DNA of 64,000 nt from Pseudomonas cannabina (GCF_900100365.1 NZ_FNKU01000001.1:496001-560000), one strand, 5' to 3'. Counted from the first letter of the stretch, positions 20,235 through 29,426 are shown. Notes: a model not told the origin generated them from the sequence alone. Translations and numbers: made by a program.

Positions 20235-21463
20235 GCGGTGTATCTGTAGCGCGACTCCCTGTCGCGTCTATTAACCTTGGCGGCTTTGAGGTGCCAGGCG
20301 TTTTAGAGCAAACGATGACCTGAGACCGCCGTTTATCGTGTCTTCTGGATATTCAAATAGTGGACGGGGCAGGGCGGTTTGCGCGAGCAGACAGGATCGC
20401 CATGGTCATGGCGGCTACGTAAGGCAATGACTGGGCGAACATTATCGCCACCCAGAATCCAAGGTCTGGACCGATAGCGTCTTTTCGGATGCACAGCGAT
20501 ACCATCATGGCCCACCAGGCCACGGCCATGTACAGATCTTCCCGGACGTCCAGCAGAGCCTTGCCGAGCCCGCTGCCAGAGGTCTGCTTGGGCGTGCGAA
20601 AGAACGGTAATCCTGAGGTGAATGCCGATGAAAGCACGGCCTTGCCTACGACCGAGTACAGCGCCATGCTCGCAATTATGGCTGCGAAGGCGTCTTTGAC
20701 GTCAGTGCTGGCCAATCGTTGATAAAGGCTGATCGCTTTGCAAACGCCCAGAACAAACATCAACAGTAATGAGGATGAAAATATCCACGGCACAGGTTCG
20801 AGAGTGTCGGGTTTAATGATCATTGCCATTGACCAGAGAAGCACAGCGATAGCCAGAAAGTAATTTATTCCCCCTGCAATCCAGGGCATCCAGCCGGCAA
20901 TGAAGTGATAGCGCTGTATTGGCGTCAAGGCCTCGCACGTACCTGCTATCAAGCTTCCAGTATGATGTTTGAGTATCTGGATGACTCCGTAAGCCCAGCG
21001 ATACCGTTGTTTCTTGAAGTCCATGAATGTATCCGGGATCAGTCCCTTGCCATAGCTGATGGCGACATAGCCGGTGGAAAAGCCGTTCTCCAGTATTCGC
21101 AGCTCGAGCTCGGCATCCTCGCAGATGCTCCATTCTGCCCAGCGCAGTTGCTGCAACACCGAATTGCGAATCAGGGTCATGGTGCCGTGCTGAATGATTG
21201 CGTCGTGGTCGTTGCGGATGACCATGCCAATATTGAAAAAAACGCGATACTCGGCCTGGCAGAAACGTTTGAACAGACTTTCGTCGCCATCACGGTAGTC
21301 TTGCGGTACTTGAATAACCGCTATATCCGGGGACGCAAAATAGGGGACCATGTGCTTGAGCCAATGCCGGTGCACGCAATAATCGGCATCGATCGCCGCT
21401 ACGATCTCGGCATCCTCGGCGGTGTATTTCAGCAGGTAGTTCAATGCGCCCGACTTGAACCCG

Positions 21464-22680
21464 CTAAGGAGACGCTGAACAATTAACCCGTTCGCACCGT
21501 CCCCATTTCCAAGCCGGTTTTTTTCAACCTGCCGGCCTTATTTTACGTTTCTCGAGCAGATTTCTGCCCTCATTTTGCTGAAAGGCGGGCCAGTCCCGCC
21601 TTTCAGACGGATTTATCCTGCCGTCTGTTGTAAATACCGCTTGGCCAGCATCAGATTGGCCAACCCAAACAAACTGAACAACTGCGCTGTATTCTTTTCC
21701 AGCCCACGGTAGCGAACCTTGCGATGATTGAAGCGCACCTTGATTACCTGGAAGGGGTGCTCGACCTTGGCACGCAGTTGCGCCTTGGCATATTCAATTT
21801 TGCGCTTGACCCGATACAGCACGCTGCCTTCGCCGTGCTGCTTGTAACTGCTTGGCCGTTCTGCAATCGACCAGATAACGTCCCGTTCAGCATGCTCCGG
21901 TCGCTTGGCCGCACCGGTGTATCCAGCGTCACCCGAAACATAGGTTTCGTCACCGTGAAGCAACTGGCCAACCTGGGTGACATCCGCCACGTTAGCGGCC
22001 GTCCCTACTACGCTGTGCACCAGCCCCGACGTGGCGTCTACACCAATGTGGGCCTTCATCCCAAAGTGCCATTGATTGCCTTTCCTGGCCTGATGCATCT
22101 CAGGATCACGCTTGCCTTCTCGGTTCTTGACCGAGGGCGGCGCGGCGATCAGAGTAGCGTCGACGATAGTGCCTTCCTTGAGCAGCAGCCCCCGGCTGGC
22201 CAGATGCTGGTTAATCGTTTCAAACAGCAGCCGGGTTAGCTGATGGACTTCCAGCAAGCGGCGAAAACGCAGCAAGGTGGTGGCATCCGGTGCAGACTCG
22301 CGACCCAGGTCGATACCCATAAAACCGCGGATGGCCTGGCTGTCGTAGACGGCATCTTCGCAACCTTCATCGGAGAAACCGAAACACTGCTGCACGACGT
22401 ACATGCGCAACATGCGCGACACCCCTATCGCAGGGCGTCCGCGCTTGCCTGCGGTGTTGCTATAAAACGGCGCCACTTGCGCCTCCAGCAGGGCCCAGGG
22501 CACCAACTGTTCAAGGTCAGCCAGGAAGCGATCTCGGCGAGTCTGCTTTTTCTTGCCGGTATATTCGAGTTCGGAGAAGGTCTTCTGCACGCGCGTAACG
22601 CTCACGGAGAGGGAGGCTGTTGAAGGAACTTAGTGTGCCAAGGGTGGGGACAGTTGGCTATTTTTGCAGCGCCTCCCTAA
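21464..22680 (-). mobile_element. IS5-family insertion sequence, tandem copy 1 (1209 bp)
   Basis: The element spans 21468-22676 with CTAA at 21464-21467 and 22677-22680. Ends are GGAGACGCTGAACAATTA (left) and GGAGGCGCTGCAAAAATA (right end, complement), an imperfect terminal repeat. The 4-bp CTAA target fits the YTAR preference known for the IS5 subgroup. It encodes one transposase. It differs from copy 2 at one base that I noticed, 22522 (C) against 23735 (T). Confidence 0.93.
21613..22605 (-). CDS. IS5-family transposase, copy 1
   Basis: The protein has 330 residues and a GTG start. An N-terminal IS5-type region (SRMLRMYVVQQCFGFSDEGCEDAVYDS) is followed by a DDE catalytic domain. The first Asp is in GTIVDATLI, the second in GDAGYTG and the Glu in VEHPFQVIK. 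RYRGLEKNTAQLFSLFGLANL is typical of the family C-terminus. The frame is intact, so the element is probably active or recently so. It catalyses cut-and-paste transposition of elements with matching ends. Confidence 0.95.
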   Translation of the reverse strand: MSVTRVQKTFSELEYTGKKKQTRRDRFLADLEQLVPWALLEAQVAPFYSNTAGKRGRPAIGVSRMLRMYVVQQCFGFSDEGCEDAVYDSQAIRGFMGIDLGRESAPDATTLLRFRRLLEVHQLTRLLFETINQHLASRGLLLKEGTIVDATLIAAPPSVKNREGKRDPEMHQARKGNQWHFGMKAHIGVDATSGLVHSVVGTAANVADVTQVGQLLHGDETYVSGDAGYTGAAKRPEHAERDVIWSIAERPSSYKQHGEGSVLYRVKRKIEYAKAQLRAKVEHPFQVIKVRFNHRKVRYRGLEKNTAQLFSLFGLANLMLAKRYLQQTAG

Positions 22681-23893
22681 GGAGACGCTGAACAATTAAC
22701 CCGTTCGCACCGTCCCCATTTCCAAGCCGGTTTTTTTCAACCTGCCGGCCTTATTTTACGTTTCTCGAGCAGATTTCTGCCCTCATTTTGCTGAAAGGCG
22801 GGCCAGTCCCGCCTTTCAGACGGATTTATCCTGCCGTCTGTTGTAAATACCGCTTGGCCAGCATCAGATTGGCCAACCCAAACAAACTGAACAACTGCGC
22901 TGTATTCTTTTCCAGCCCACGGTAGCGAACCTTGCGATGATTGAAGCGCACCTTGATTACCTGGAAGGGGTGCTCGACCTTGGCACGCAGTTGCGCCTTG
23001 GCATATTCAATTTTGCGCTTGACCCGATACAGCACGCTGCCTTCGCCGTGCTGCTTGTAACTGCTTGGCCGTTCTGCAATCGACCAGATAACGTCCCGTT
23101 CAGCATGCTCCGGTCGCTTGGCCGCACCGGTGTATCCAGCGTCACCCGAAACATAGGTTTCGTCACCGTGAAGCAACTGGCCAACCTGGGTGACATCCGC
23201 CACGTTAGCGGCCGTCCCTACTACGCTGTGCACCAGCCCCGACGTGGCGTCTACACCAATGTGGGCCTTCATCCCAAAGTGCCATTGATTGCCTTTCCTG
23301 GCCTGATGCATCTCAGGATCACGCTTGCCTTCTCGGTTCTTGACCGAGGGCGGCGCGGCGATCAGAGTAGCGTCGACGATAGTGCCTTCCTTGAGCAGCA
23401 GCCCCCGGCTGGCCAGATGCTGGTTAATCGTTTCAAACAGCAGCCGGGTTAGCTGATGGACTTCCAGCAAGCGGCGAAAACGCAGCAAGGTGGTGGCATC
23501 CGGTGCAGACTCGCGACCCAGGTCGATACCCATAAAACCGCGGATGGCCTGGCTGTCGTAGACGGCATCTTCGCAACCTTCATCGGAGAAACCGAAACAC
23601 TGCTGCACGACGTACATGCGCAACATGCGCGACACCCCTATCGCAGGGCGTCCGCGCTTGCCTGCGGTGTTGCTATAAAACGGCGCCACTTGCGCCTCCA
23701 GCAGGGCCCAGGGCACCAACTGTTCAAGGTCAGCTAGGAAGCGATCTCGGCGAGTCTGCTTTTTCTTGCCGGTATATTCGAGTTCGGAGAAGGTCTTCTG
23801 CACGCGCGTAACGCTCACGGAGAGGGAGGCTGTTGAAGGAACTTAGTGTGCCAAGGGTGGGGACAGTTGGCTATTTTTGCAGCGCCTCCCTAA
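22677..23893 (-). mobile_element. IS5-family insertion sequence, tandem copy 2 (1209 bp)
   Basis: The element spans 22681-23889 and shares the CTAA at 22677-22680 with copy 1; a third CTAA is at 23890-23893. Ends and length equal those of copy 1, and the orientation is the same. The tandem arrangement places two complete elements head to tail with only one 4-bp target copy between them. Confidence 0.93.
22826..23818 (-). CDS. IS5-family transposase, copy 2
   Basis: The 330-residue protein is identical to that of copy 1. The one base difference noticed (T at 23735) lies in a Leu codon, CTG versus CTA, and is synonymous. The DDE residues and the intact frame are as in copy 1. Near identity indicates that the second copy arose recently, by transposition next to the first or by unequal recombination between sister copies. 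Confidence 0.95.
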   Translation of the reverse strand: MSVTRVQKTFSELEYTGKKKQTRRDRFLADLEQLVPWALLEAQVAPFYSNTAGKRGRPAIGVSRMLRMYVVQQCFGFSDEGCEDAVYDSQAIRGFMGIDLGRESAPDATTLLRFRRLLEVHQLTRLLFETINQHLASRGLLLKEGTIVDATLIAAPPSVKNREGKRDPEMHQARKGNQWHFGMKAHIGVDATSGLVHSVVGTAANVADVTQVGQLLHGDETYVSGDAGYTGAAKRPEHAERDVIWSIAERPSSYKQHGEGSVLYRVKRKIEYAKAQLRAKVEHPFQVIKVRFNHRKVRYRGLEKNTAQLFSLFGLANLMLAKRYLQQTAG

Positions 23894-25473
23894 GTGGATT
23901 GACATGAAAGAACCGGAAGCGAGGCCCCAGTTGCCTGCAATACTGCTCGATGGGCTTCCAGACTTCCGGGTCTTGAGTGTTGTTGTCGATGATCAGAACC
24001 TCAAAGCTCGGATAGTCCAGCCGTTGCAATGCGTCGAGCGTCAGCTTCACCATGTCGGGAGGTTCGTTGTAGCACGGCACGTGTATGGACACTTTGGGTA
24101 ACGGGCCCGCGTAAGCTCGTAACGGAGGAAAAGATCGCGGTTCCTCCGGTCCCCAGCATGATTCGAGGAACTCGTAACCCTGTATCCCTGTGCCGATCAG
24201 TAAGCTGGTCGCCCATGCCAATACGATGGGCAAAGCCACCCACATCGATAAAGACTGTGCGTAACTTATGCCAACCCCTAACAGTAATGCGTACAACGCA
24301 GCAAAAACCAATACGGTTGTTCGCCAGTTGTCGGGCTGCCAATCGGCGATCAATCTCGGAACTTCTGATCGCCAGCTGGCGCGTATTTTTACTGGGCCTT
24401 GCAGTGGTGACTTTATCTTTCGCTGGGCATCGAACAGGCCCCAGTGAGGCCCCGGCAACCCCTCCTCAGTTTTCCATTGTTGATCAAATGCCTCCCTGAC
24501 AAAGTAGTCTAAGCCACTCTGATTCAACAGCGCGAGCTGGCTTCGCAGGTAGATTGACTGTTCGGCGTTATAGGCGATGGTGCGTCTTCTGAAGTTGCCT
24601 TTGTCTGGCCAGCCAATCTCGGAAAGTATCAGCGGTTTTTCGGGAAACATCAGCCTCAATTCGTTCGCCCGTGCGAGAACCGCAGAGCCTGCCTGGGTGA
24701 CCGGAACGAACTCCCTGAATGGCAAGACATGCGCCGCGATGAACTCTACGTGATCAGCCAGTTTCGGCGTATCGTGCCACTGTTGCCATCCCTCTGAGGT
24801 TGAAACCGGAACGTTGACACTTCGTCGTGCGGTTTGTATGTAATCAATCAGTTGGCTGACGGTGACGTCATTGCGCAGTAATGCTTCATTTCCGATGATC
24901 AGACGCCGGACGCTGGGGTACTGATTGGCAAGCTTCACGCCCTCGATCAGTTCCCGATCATTACGTTTTCCGTCCCAGCCTATCCATATGCCGAGGGTGA
25001 CACTCATACCGAGTTCTTCGGCTATTTCGGGAATACAGGCCAGCGTCTGCTCGACCGAGTAGGTTCTTACATGTCGAGTCAACGGGCGGATCAGCAGCAA
25101 GTCTTCTTTGATTTGCTCACGGGTCGGATAAATATGGTTGTAGGGACTTTGTCCGGGACGAAAGGGGTTATAGGCAAGGCCCGAGATGCTGTCAGGCCAG
25201 TCAGGGGCCTTGTTCACGACGGATTTGAATAGGTTGACCGGCCAGATTAGAGCGTCTGGTTTTTTTTTATTCATGTTTGAAATGTGCTCCATGCGGCATA
25301 TCGATATCGCGGCTTCCTGTCGCGTCTATTAATCCTAGCGGCTTTGAGGTGCCGGGCGCTGCCGGTACTTAGACTCTTTTCTGCGTTGTCGCTGCTAAAC
25401 AAAGGTTTTTTGCACCGTTAGCGCTGATCGCGACTGAGGAGCAAGGCGGGTGTCCTAACCTGCGACAACCCCA

Positions 25474-25479
25474 TATAAT
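25474..25479 (+). promoter_or_regulatory. Probable -10 box of tcdA
   Basis: A perfect TATAAT lies 26 nt upstream of the tcdA start. The expected -35 position (about 25451-25456, TGTCCT) is weak, so strength or activator need is unclear. Confidence 0.55.
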
Positions 25480-25505
25480 GCGCGCCGGTTTTCGGGGTAT
25501 TGATC

Positions 25506-26336
25506 ATGAGCACAGACGATCCACGTTTCGCAGGCATCGCCCGTTTGTATGGCGTCGAGGGGCTGGCGCGCCTGCGTGCGGCTCATGTGGCGATCGTCGG
25601 TATTGGCGGTGTGGGTTCCTGGGCGGCAGAAGCCATGGCGCGCAGTGGCGTGGGCGAGATTTCGCTGTTTGACATGGACGACGTCTGTGTCAGCAACAGC
25701 AATCGCCAGCTACACGCGCTGGACAGCACCGTCGGGCGGCCCAAGGTTGAGGTGATGGCCGAGCGCATCCGGGCTATCAACCCCGACTGTGTAGTGCACG
25801 CGGTGGCGGATTTCGTGACCCGCGACACCATGGCCGAGTGCATCACCGCGGACATGGACTTCGTGATCGACTGCATCGACAGCGTTAACGCCAAGGCCGC
25901 GCTGATCTCCTGGTGCAAGCGCCGCAAGATCCAGATGGTCACCACCGGCGGTGCAGGCGGGCAGGTAGATCCGACTCTGATTCAGATCGCCGACCTGAAC
26001 CGTACCTTTAATGACCCCTTGGCGTCCAAGGTGCGTTCGACTCTGCGTCGCGACTACGGTTTTTCACGCACACCGAATCGCCACTACAGCGTGCCCTGTG
26101 TCTTTTCCACCGAGCAACTGCGCTATCCGAAGCCGGATGGCAGCATCTGTCTGGAAAAGAAGTTCGTCGGTGACGGCGTCAAGCTGGACTGTGCCGGTGG
26201 GTTCGGCGCGGTGATGATGGTGACTGCCACGTTCGGCATGGTCGCCGCCACGCGCGCCGTGGACAAGTTGGTCGCCGGCACGCGGCGGCCGTCCGAGCGG
26301 GTCAAGCCTCTGGCGGCGGCAGCCGATCAGGCCTGA
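25506..26336 (+). CDS. tcdA: tRNA threonylcarbamoyladenosine dehydratase TcdA
   Basis: The protein has 276 residues from ATG 25506. It is an E1/ThiF-like enzyme (CsdL/YgdL) that uses ATP to cyclise t6A37 of tRNA to ct6A. The nucleotide-binding GIGGVGSWAAEAMARSGVG and the DMDDVCVSNSNRQLHA pattern are diagnostic; a C-terminal hydrophobic segment follows FGAVMMVTATFG. It functions with CsdA-CsdE; the SufE-like and desulfurase genes lie directly downstream on the opposite strand, overlapping by ten bases at the 3' ends. tsaB, which makes its substrate, is at 6.3 kb. Confidence 0.95.
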   Translation: MSTDDPRFAGIARLYGVEGLARLRAAHVAIVGIGGVGSWAAEAMARSGVGEISLFDMDDVCVSNSNRQLHALDSTVGRPKVEVMAERIRAINPDCVVHAVADFVTRDTMAECITADMDFVIDCIDSVNAKAALISWCKRRKIQMVTTGGAGGQVDPTLIQIADLNRTFNDPLASKVRSTLRRDYGFSRTPNRHYSVPCVFSTEQLRYPKPDGSICLEKKFVGDGVKLDCAGGFGAVMMVTATFGMVAATRAVDKLVAGTRRPSERVKPLAAAADQA

Positions 26337-26734
26337 GTCAGTTCACGCATTCTCTGCAGTACGGCATTCAGGCCGTTGCTGCGCGACGGTGAAAGCTGGC
26401 GGCTCAGCCCCAGTTGAGTGAACCAGTCAGGCAAATCCACGCGTTGCAGTTCGTCGGCGGACAGCCCGTTGACCCGCGCGAGCAACAGCGCAACCAGCCC
26501 GCGAATCAACCGCGCGTCGCTGCTGGCACGGAATTGCCAGCCTGCAGCGCTGATTTCGCCGGTCAGCCAGACGTTGCTTTCGCAGCCATGGACCAGATGG
26601 TCATCCGATTTATCGTGATCGTCCATCGGTGGCAGACGATCACCCCACTGCATGAGCAGGCGTGCGCGCTGTTCCCAGCTCTGCGGTTGCCCGAAGGTCT
26701 CCAAGGCAATGAGCGCCTGCGCGGGAACCGTCAT
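26327..26734 (-). CDS. SufE-family sulfur acceptor (CsdE-like)
   Basis: The protein has 135 residues. It accepts persulfide sulfur from a cysteine desulfurase. The conserved active-site Cys is in VHGCESNVWL near residue 51. The family patterns SWEQRARLLMQWGDRLPP and SSDARLIRGLVALLLARVNG are present. It overlaps the desulfurase gene upstream by 4 nt, and its end overlaps the tcdA end by ten bases. The combination resembles the E. coli csdA-csdE-csdL group, so it is more CsdE-like than SufE of the suf operon. Confidence 0.9.
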   Translation of the reverse strand: MTVPAQALIALETFGQPQSWEQRARLLMQWGDRLPPMDDHDKSDDHLVHGCESNVWLTGEISAAGWQFRASSDARLIRGLVALLLARVNGLSADELQRVDLPDWFTQLGLSRQLSPSRSNGLNAVLQRMRELTQA

Positions 26735-27936
26735 CGAAGCAGCTCCAGCGCCTGATCCAGTGCGCTGAAAAAAGCCAGCAGGTCATCCGAGTCGTTGTAC
26801 AGCGCCAGCGATACCCGCACCGCGCCGGGCAAGCCGAGCGTCTTGAACAGCGGCATCGCGCAATGATGACCGGCCCGCACGGCGATGCCTTGTTCAGTCA
26901 GCAGATGCGCCAGATCGGCATTGTGAACCCCGTCAACCACGAAGCTGACCAGCGCCAGATCCGGGTCGCCGAGCACTCGAATGCCATCACGCTGTTGCAG
27001 GCCTTCCAGCAGGCGGCGATGCAGGTTCGCTTCGTGCTCCGCGACGGCGTGGTGATCGAGGCCACTCAGGTAATCGAGCGTGGCGCCCAGGCCTATCACG
27101 CTGGCGATGGGCGGTGTGCCGGCCTCGAAGCCCAGTGGCGCAGGTCGAAACGTCGCTTGCCGGTAGTCGGCCGTCAGCACCATCTCGCCGCCATACTGCC
27201 AGTGCGTCAGGCTCGGCAGCGCTTCATGGCGGCCGTATAGCACGCCCAGTCCTTCAGGTCCGTAAAGCTTGTGACTGGAAAATACATAGAAGTCGCAGCC
27301 AAGGGCCTGCACATCGTGGCGACCATGCACCACGCCTTGTGAGCCATCCACGACGGTCAGTGCACCATGCATCCTGGCCAGTGCAAGCAGGCGGGTCAGC
27401 GGTTGCCAAGTGCCGAGCACGTTGGACAGCTGGCTGACTGCCAGCAGACGTGTACGCGGTCCGATCAGGCTGGCGGCCGCATCGGTGTCAATCACGCCAT
27501 TGATGTCGATCGGCAGAATCACCAGCTTCAGGTTGCGGCGTTGCGCCAGTTGCTGCCATGGCAGCAGGTTGGCGTGATGTTCCAGCGCGCTGATGACGAT
27601 CTCGTCGCCCGCAACGAACGCATGCTCCAGCCCGTAGGCAAGCAGGTTGAGGGCCGAGGTCGCGCCGTGGGTGAAAATGAGTTGCCCGCTGTCACCGGCG
27701 TTTAGCCAGTGCGCCGCCTTGAGGCGACTGTCTTCGAACGCCTGTGTGGCGTGAGCGCCGGGCAGGTGCTGCGCACGATGCACATTGGCGGCACCGTTAG
27801 CGTAATAGTGGCTCAGGGCATCGATCAATGCCTGCGGTTTTTGCGTGGTGGCGGCGTTGTCCAGATAAGTCTGGCCTTGCCGTTGCAGGGCGGCGATGGC
27901 TGGAAAGTCAGCACGCCAGAGAGAGGTGAGGGGCAT
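26731..27936 (-). CDS. csdA: Cysteine desulfurase, SufS/CsdA type
   Basis: The protein has 401 residues from ATG 27936; the frame extends to 27990 but group II desulfurases begin near MPLTSLWRADFPAI. It is a PLP-dependent class V enzyme releasing sulfur from L-cysteine to the SufE-like partner. DNAATTQKP at the N-terminus, the PLP Lys in FSSHKLYGPEGLGVLYG and the catalytic Cys in RAGHHCAMPL are visible. Start choice is uncertain because no strong ribosome-binding site is present. Genes downstream are the sulfur acceptor and, convergent, tcdA. Confidence 0.92.
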   Translation of the reverse strand: MPLTSLWRADFPAIAALQRQGQTYLDNAATTQKPQALIDALSHYYANGAANVHRAQHLPGAHATQAFEDSRLKAAHWLNAGDSGQLIFTHGATSALNLLAYGLEHAFVAGDEIVISALEHHANLLPWQQLAQRRNLKLVILPIDINGVIDTDAAASLIGPRTRLLAVSQLSNVLGTWQPLTRLLALARMHGALTVVDGSQGVVHGRHDVQALGCDFYVFSSHKLYGPEGLGVLYGRHEALPSLTHWQYGGEMVLTADYRQATFRPAPLGFEAGTPPIASVIGLGATLDYLSGLDHHAVAEHEANLHRRLLEGLQQRDGIRVLGDPDLALVSFVVDGVHNADLAHLLTEQGIAVRAGHHCAMPLFKTLGLPGAVRVSLALYNDSDDLLAFFSALDQALELLR

Positions 27937-27996
27937 TGTTCGTCCGGCTCGTGGAAGCGGATTCAAAGCCGCAAGACTTTGAATCCGCACACAGCA

Positions 27997-29031
27997 TCAG
28001 TTGTGAGCGTGCAGTGCTTCGTTCAGCTCGACGGCCGACTTGTGGGTCTTGCATTCCACAGCGCCGGTCTGCGAGTTGCGACGGAACAGCAGATCGTTCT
28101 GGCCTGCCAGCTCGCGGGCCTTGACGATCTTCACCAGCTCGTTTTTTTCATCGAGCAGCGCAACCTTGGTGCCGGCGGTGACATAAAGACCCGATTCGAC
28201 GGTATTACGATCGCCCAGCGGAATGCCGATCCCGGCGTTGGCACCGATCAGGCAGCCTTCGCCGACCTTGATGACGATGTTGCCGCCACCGGACAGTGTG
28301 CCCATGGTCGAGCAACCGCCACCCAGGTCAGAGCCCTTGCCGACGAATACGCCTGCCGAAACACGACCTTCGATCATGCCCGGGCCTTCAGTGCCGCCGT
28401 TGAAGTTGACAAAGCCTTCGTGCATCACGGTGGTGCCCTCGCCGATATAGGCGCCCAGACGCACGCGGGCGCTGTCGGCAATACGCACACCGCTCGGCAC
28501 GACGTAGTCAGTCATTTTCGGGAATTTATCGACCGAGAACACTTCCAGCAGTTCGCCTTTGAGGCGCGCTTCGAGTTGGCGTTCGGCCAGCTCACCCAGG
28601 TCGACTGCGCCCTGACTGGTCCAGGCGACGTTTGGCAGTAGCGGGAAAATGCCGGCCAGGTTCAGGCCGTGCGGCTTGACCAGCCGATGCGACAGCAAAT
28701 GCAGCTTGAGGTAGGCCTCGGGCGTCGACGTCAGAGTGCTGTCTTCAGACAGCAGGGTGGCAACCAGCGGTTTCTGGCTTTCCGCCAGACGTGTCAGCAG
28801 GGCGGCTTGAGTGCTGTCGACCGGCTTGACGACCTCGGCCAGCTTGTACGCCATGTCTACAGTGAAGGTGAGGGCCTTGTTGCCATCGGTGTAGCCCAGC
28901 ACCGGTGCGATCGCGGCGACCAGTGCAGGCGATGGATTGATCAGTGGCTGGGCGTAAAACACTTCCAGCCACGCGCCTTGACGATTTTGGGTGCCGACGC
29001 CGAAGGCCAGGCTGAACAGGGTAGTGGACAT
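27997..29031 (-). CDS. dapD: 2,3,4,5-tetrahydropyridine-2,6-dicarboxylate N-succinyltransferase DapD
   Basis: The protein has 344 residues from ATG 29031, which has GAGG seven bases upstream. It succinylates tetrahydrodipicolinate in lysine/DAP synthesis. The length of about 344 and the N-terminal ALAFGVGTQ-type opening (SLAFGVGTQNRQGAWLEVFY) mark the longer DapD class of Pseudomonas rather than the 274-residue class. Left-handed beta-helix hexapeptides run through VRLGAYIGEGTTVMHEGFVNFN, GGGCSTMGTLSGGG and GEGCLIGANAGIGIPLGD. The DAP partners dapC and dapE are in this window. Confidence 0.95.
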   Translation of the reverse strand: MSTTLFSLAFGVGTQNRQGAWLEVFYAQPLINPSPALVAAIAPVLGYTDGNKALTFTVDMAYKLAEVVKPVDSTQAALLTRLAESQKPLVATLLSEDSTLTSTPEAYLKLHLLSHRLVKPHGLNLAGIFPLLPNVAWTSQGAVDLGELAERQLEARLKGELLEVFSVDKFPKMTDYVVPSGVRIADSARVRLGAYIGEGTTVMHEGFVNFNGGTEGPGMIEGRVSAGVFVGKGSDLGGGCSTMGTLSGGGNIVIKVGEGCLIGANAGIGIPLGDRNTVESGLYVTAGTKVALLDEKNELVKIVKARELAGQNDLLFRRNSQTGAVECKTHKSAVELNEALHAHN

Positions 29032-29078
29032 GCAAATACCTCTTAACTTTATCAAGGGGCTTTCAGTAGCGCTCTGGC

Positions 29079-29426
29079 TTACTGTAAAGCCGCTGCATAC
29101 AGGTCTGGTTTGAACCCGATCAGGGTTTTATCGCCCAGTTCAAGCACCGGACGCTTGATCATGGACGGCTGCGCAACCATCAGTTCGATGGCCTTTGCCT
29201 GATCGAGATCGGCTTTCTGTCCGTCATCGAGCTTGCGAAAGGTGGTGCCTGCGCGGTTCAGCACCACTTGCCAACCGTGCTCGTCGCACCACTGAGTCAG
29301 ATGCTCACGGTCGATACCCAGTGTTTTGTAATCATGAAACTCGTAGCTCACGGAATGTTCGTCGAGCCAGGTACGAGCCTTTTTCATGGTGTCGCACGCT
29401 TTGATGCCAAATAGAGTGTAAGTCAT
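29079..29426 (-). CDS. ArsC/Spx-family reductase-like protein (YffB-like)
   Basis: The protein has 115 residues with a thioredoxin fold of the ArsC type (MTYTLFGIKACDTMKKARTWLDEH). It has a single Cys in the KACDTMKK loop; the partner Cys residues of true arsenate reductases are absent, and the usual C-terminal RP motif is KRPVLE. This matches YffB, a proposed GSH-dependent reductase of unknown substrate. It is upstream of dapD on the same strand (47 nt), and this linkage is common in Pseudomonas, so cotranscription is likely. Confidence 0.88.
   Translation of the reverse strand: MTYTLFGIKACDTMKKARTWLDEHSVSYEFHDYKTLGIDREHLTQWCDEHGWQVVLNRAGTTFRKLDDGQKADLDQAKAIELMVAQPSMIKRPVLELGDKTLIGFKPDLYAAALQ

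Larger units (their letters stand above)
20353..25292 (-). pseudogene. GH17-GT2 beta-glucan synthase (NdvB-like) paralogue, split by tandem IS elements
   Basis: The 5' part (25292 to about 23890) encodes the GH17 domain, TM helices and the beginning of GT2. GH17 signatures RLIIGNEALLRND and ILSEIGWPDKG are present, and the GT2 start has VPCYNEPP. It ends as NPLREALQK with the last residues read from the IS. The 3' part (21464 to 20353) encodes IDADYC, CEDAELELRI, QRYRWAYG and the terminal TM helices. Removing 21468-23893 (both IS and two CTAA copies) restores NPLSGFKSGALNYLL and an 837-codon frame, exactly the length of the adjacent paralogue. The catalytic GT domain is thus cut before its DXD motif. 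Upstream sequences of the two paralogues are also alike, supporting a tandem duplication. Confidence 0.88.

Noticed and set aside
21724..22239. Plus-strand frame within the IS transposase (repeated at 22937-23452)
   Set aside because: It is antisense to an intact DDE transposase; duplication merely reflects the tandem IS.
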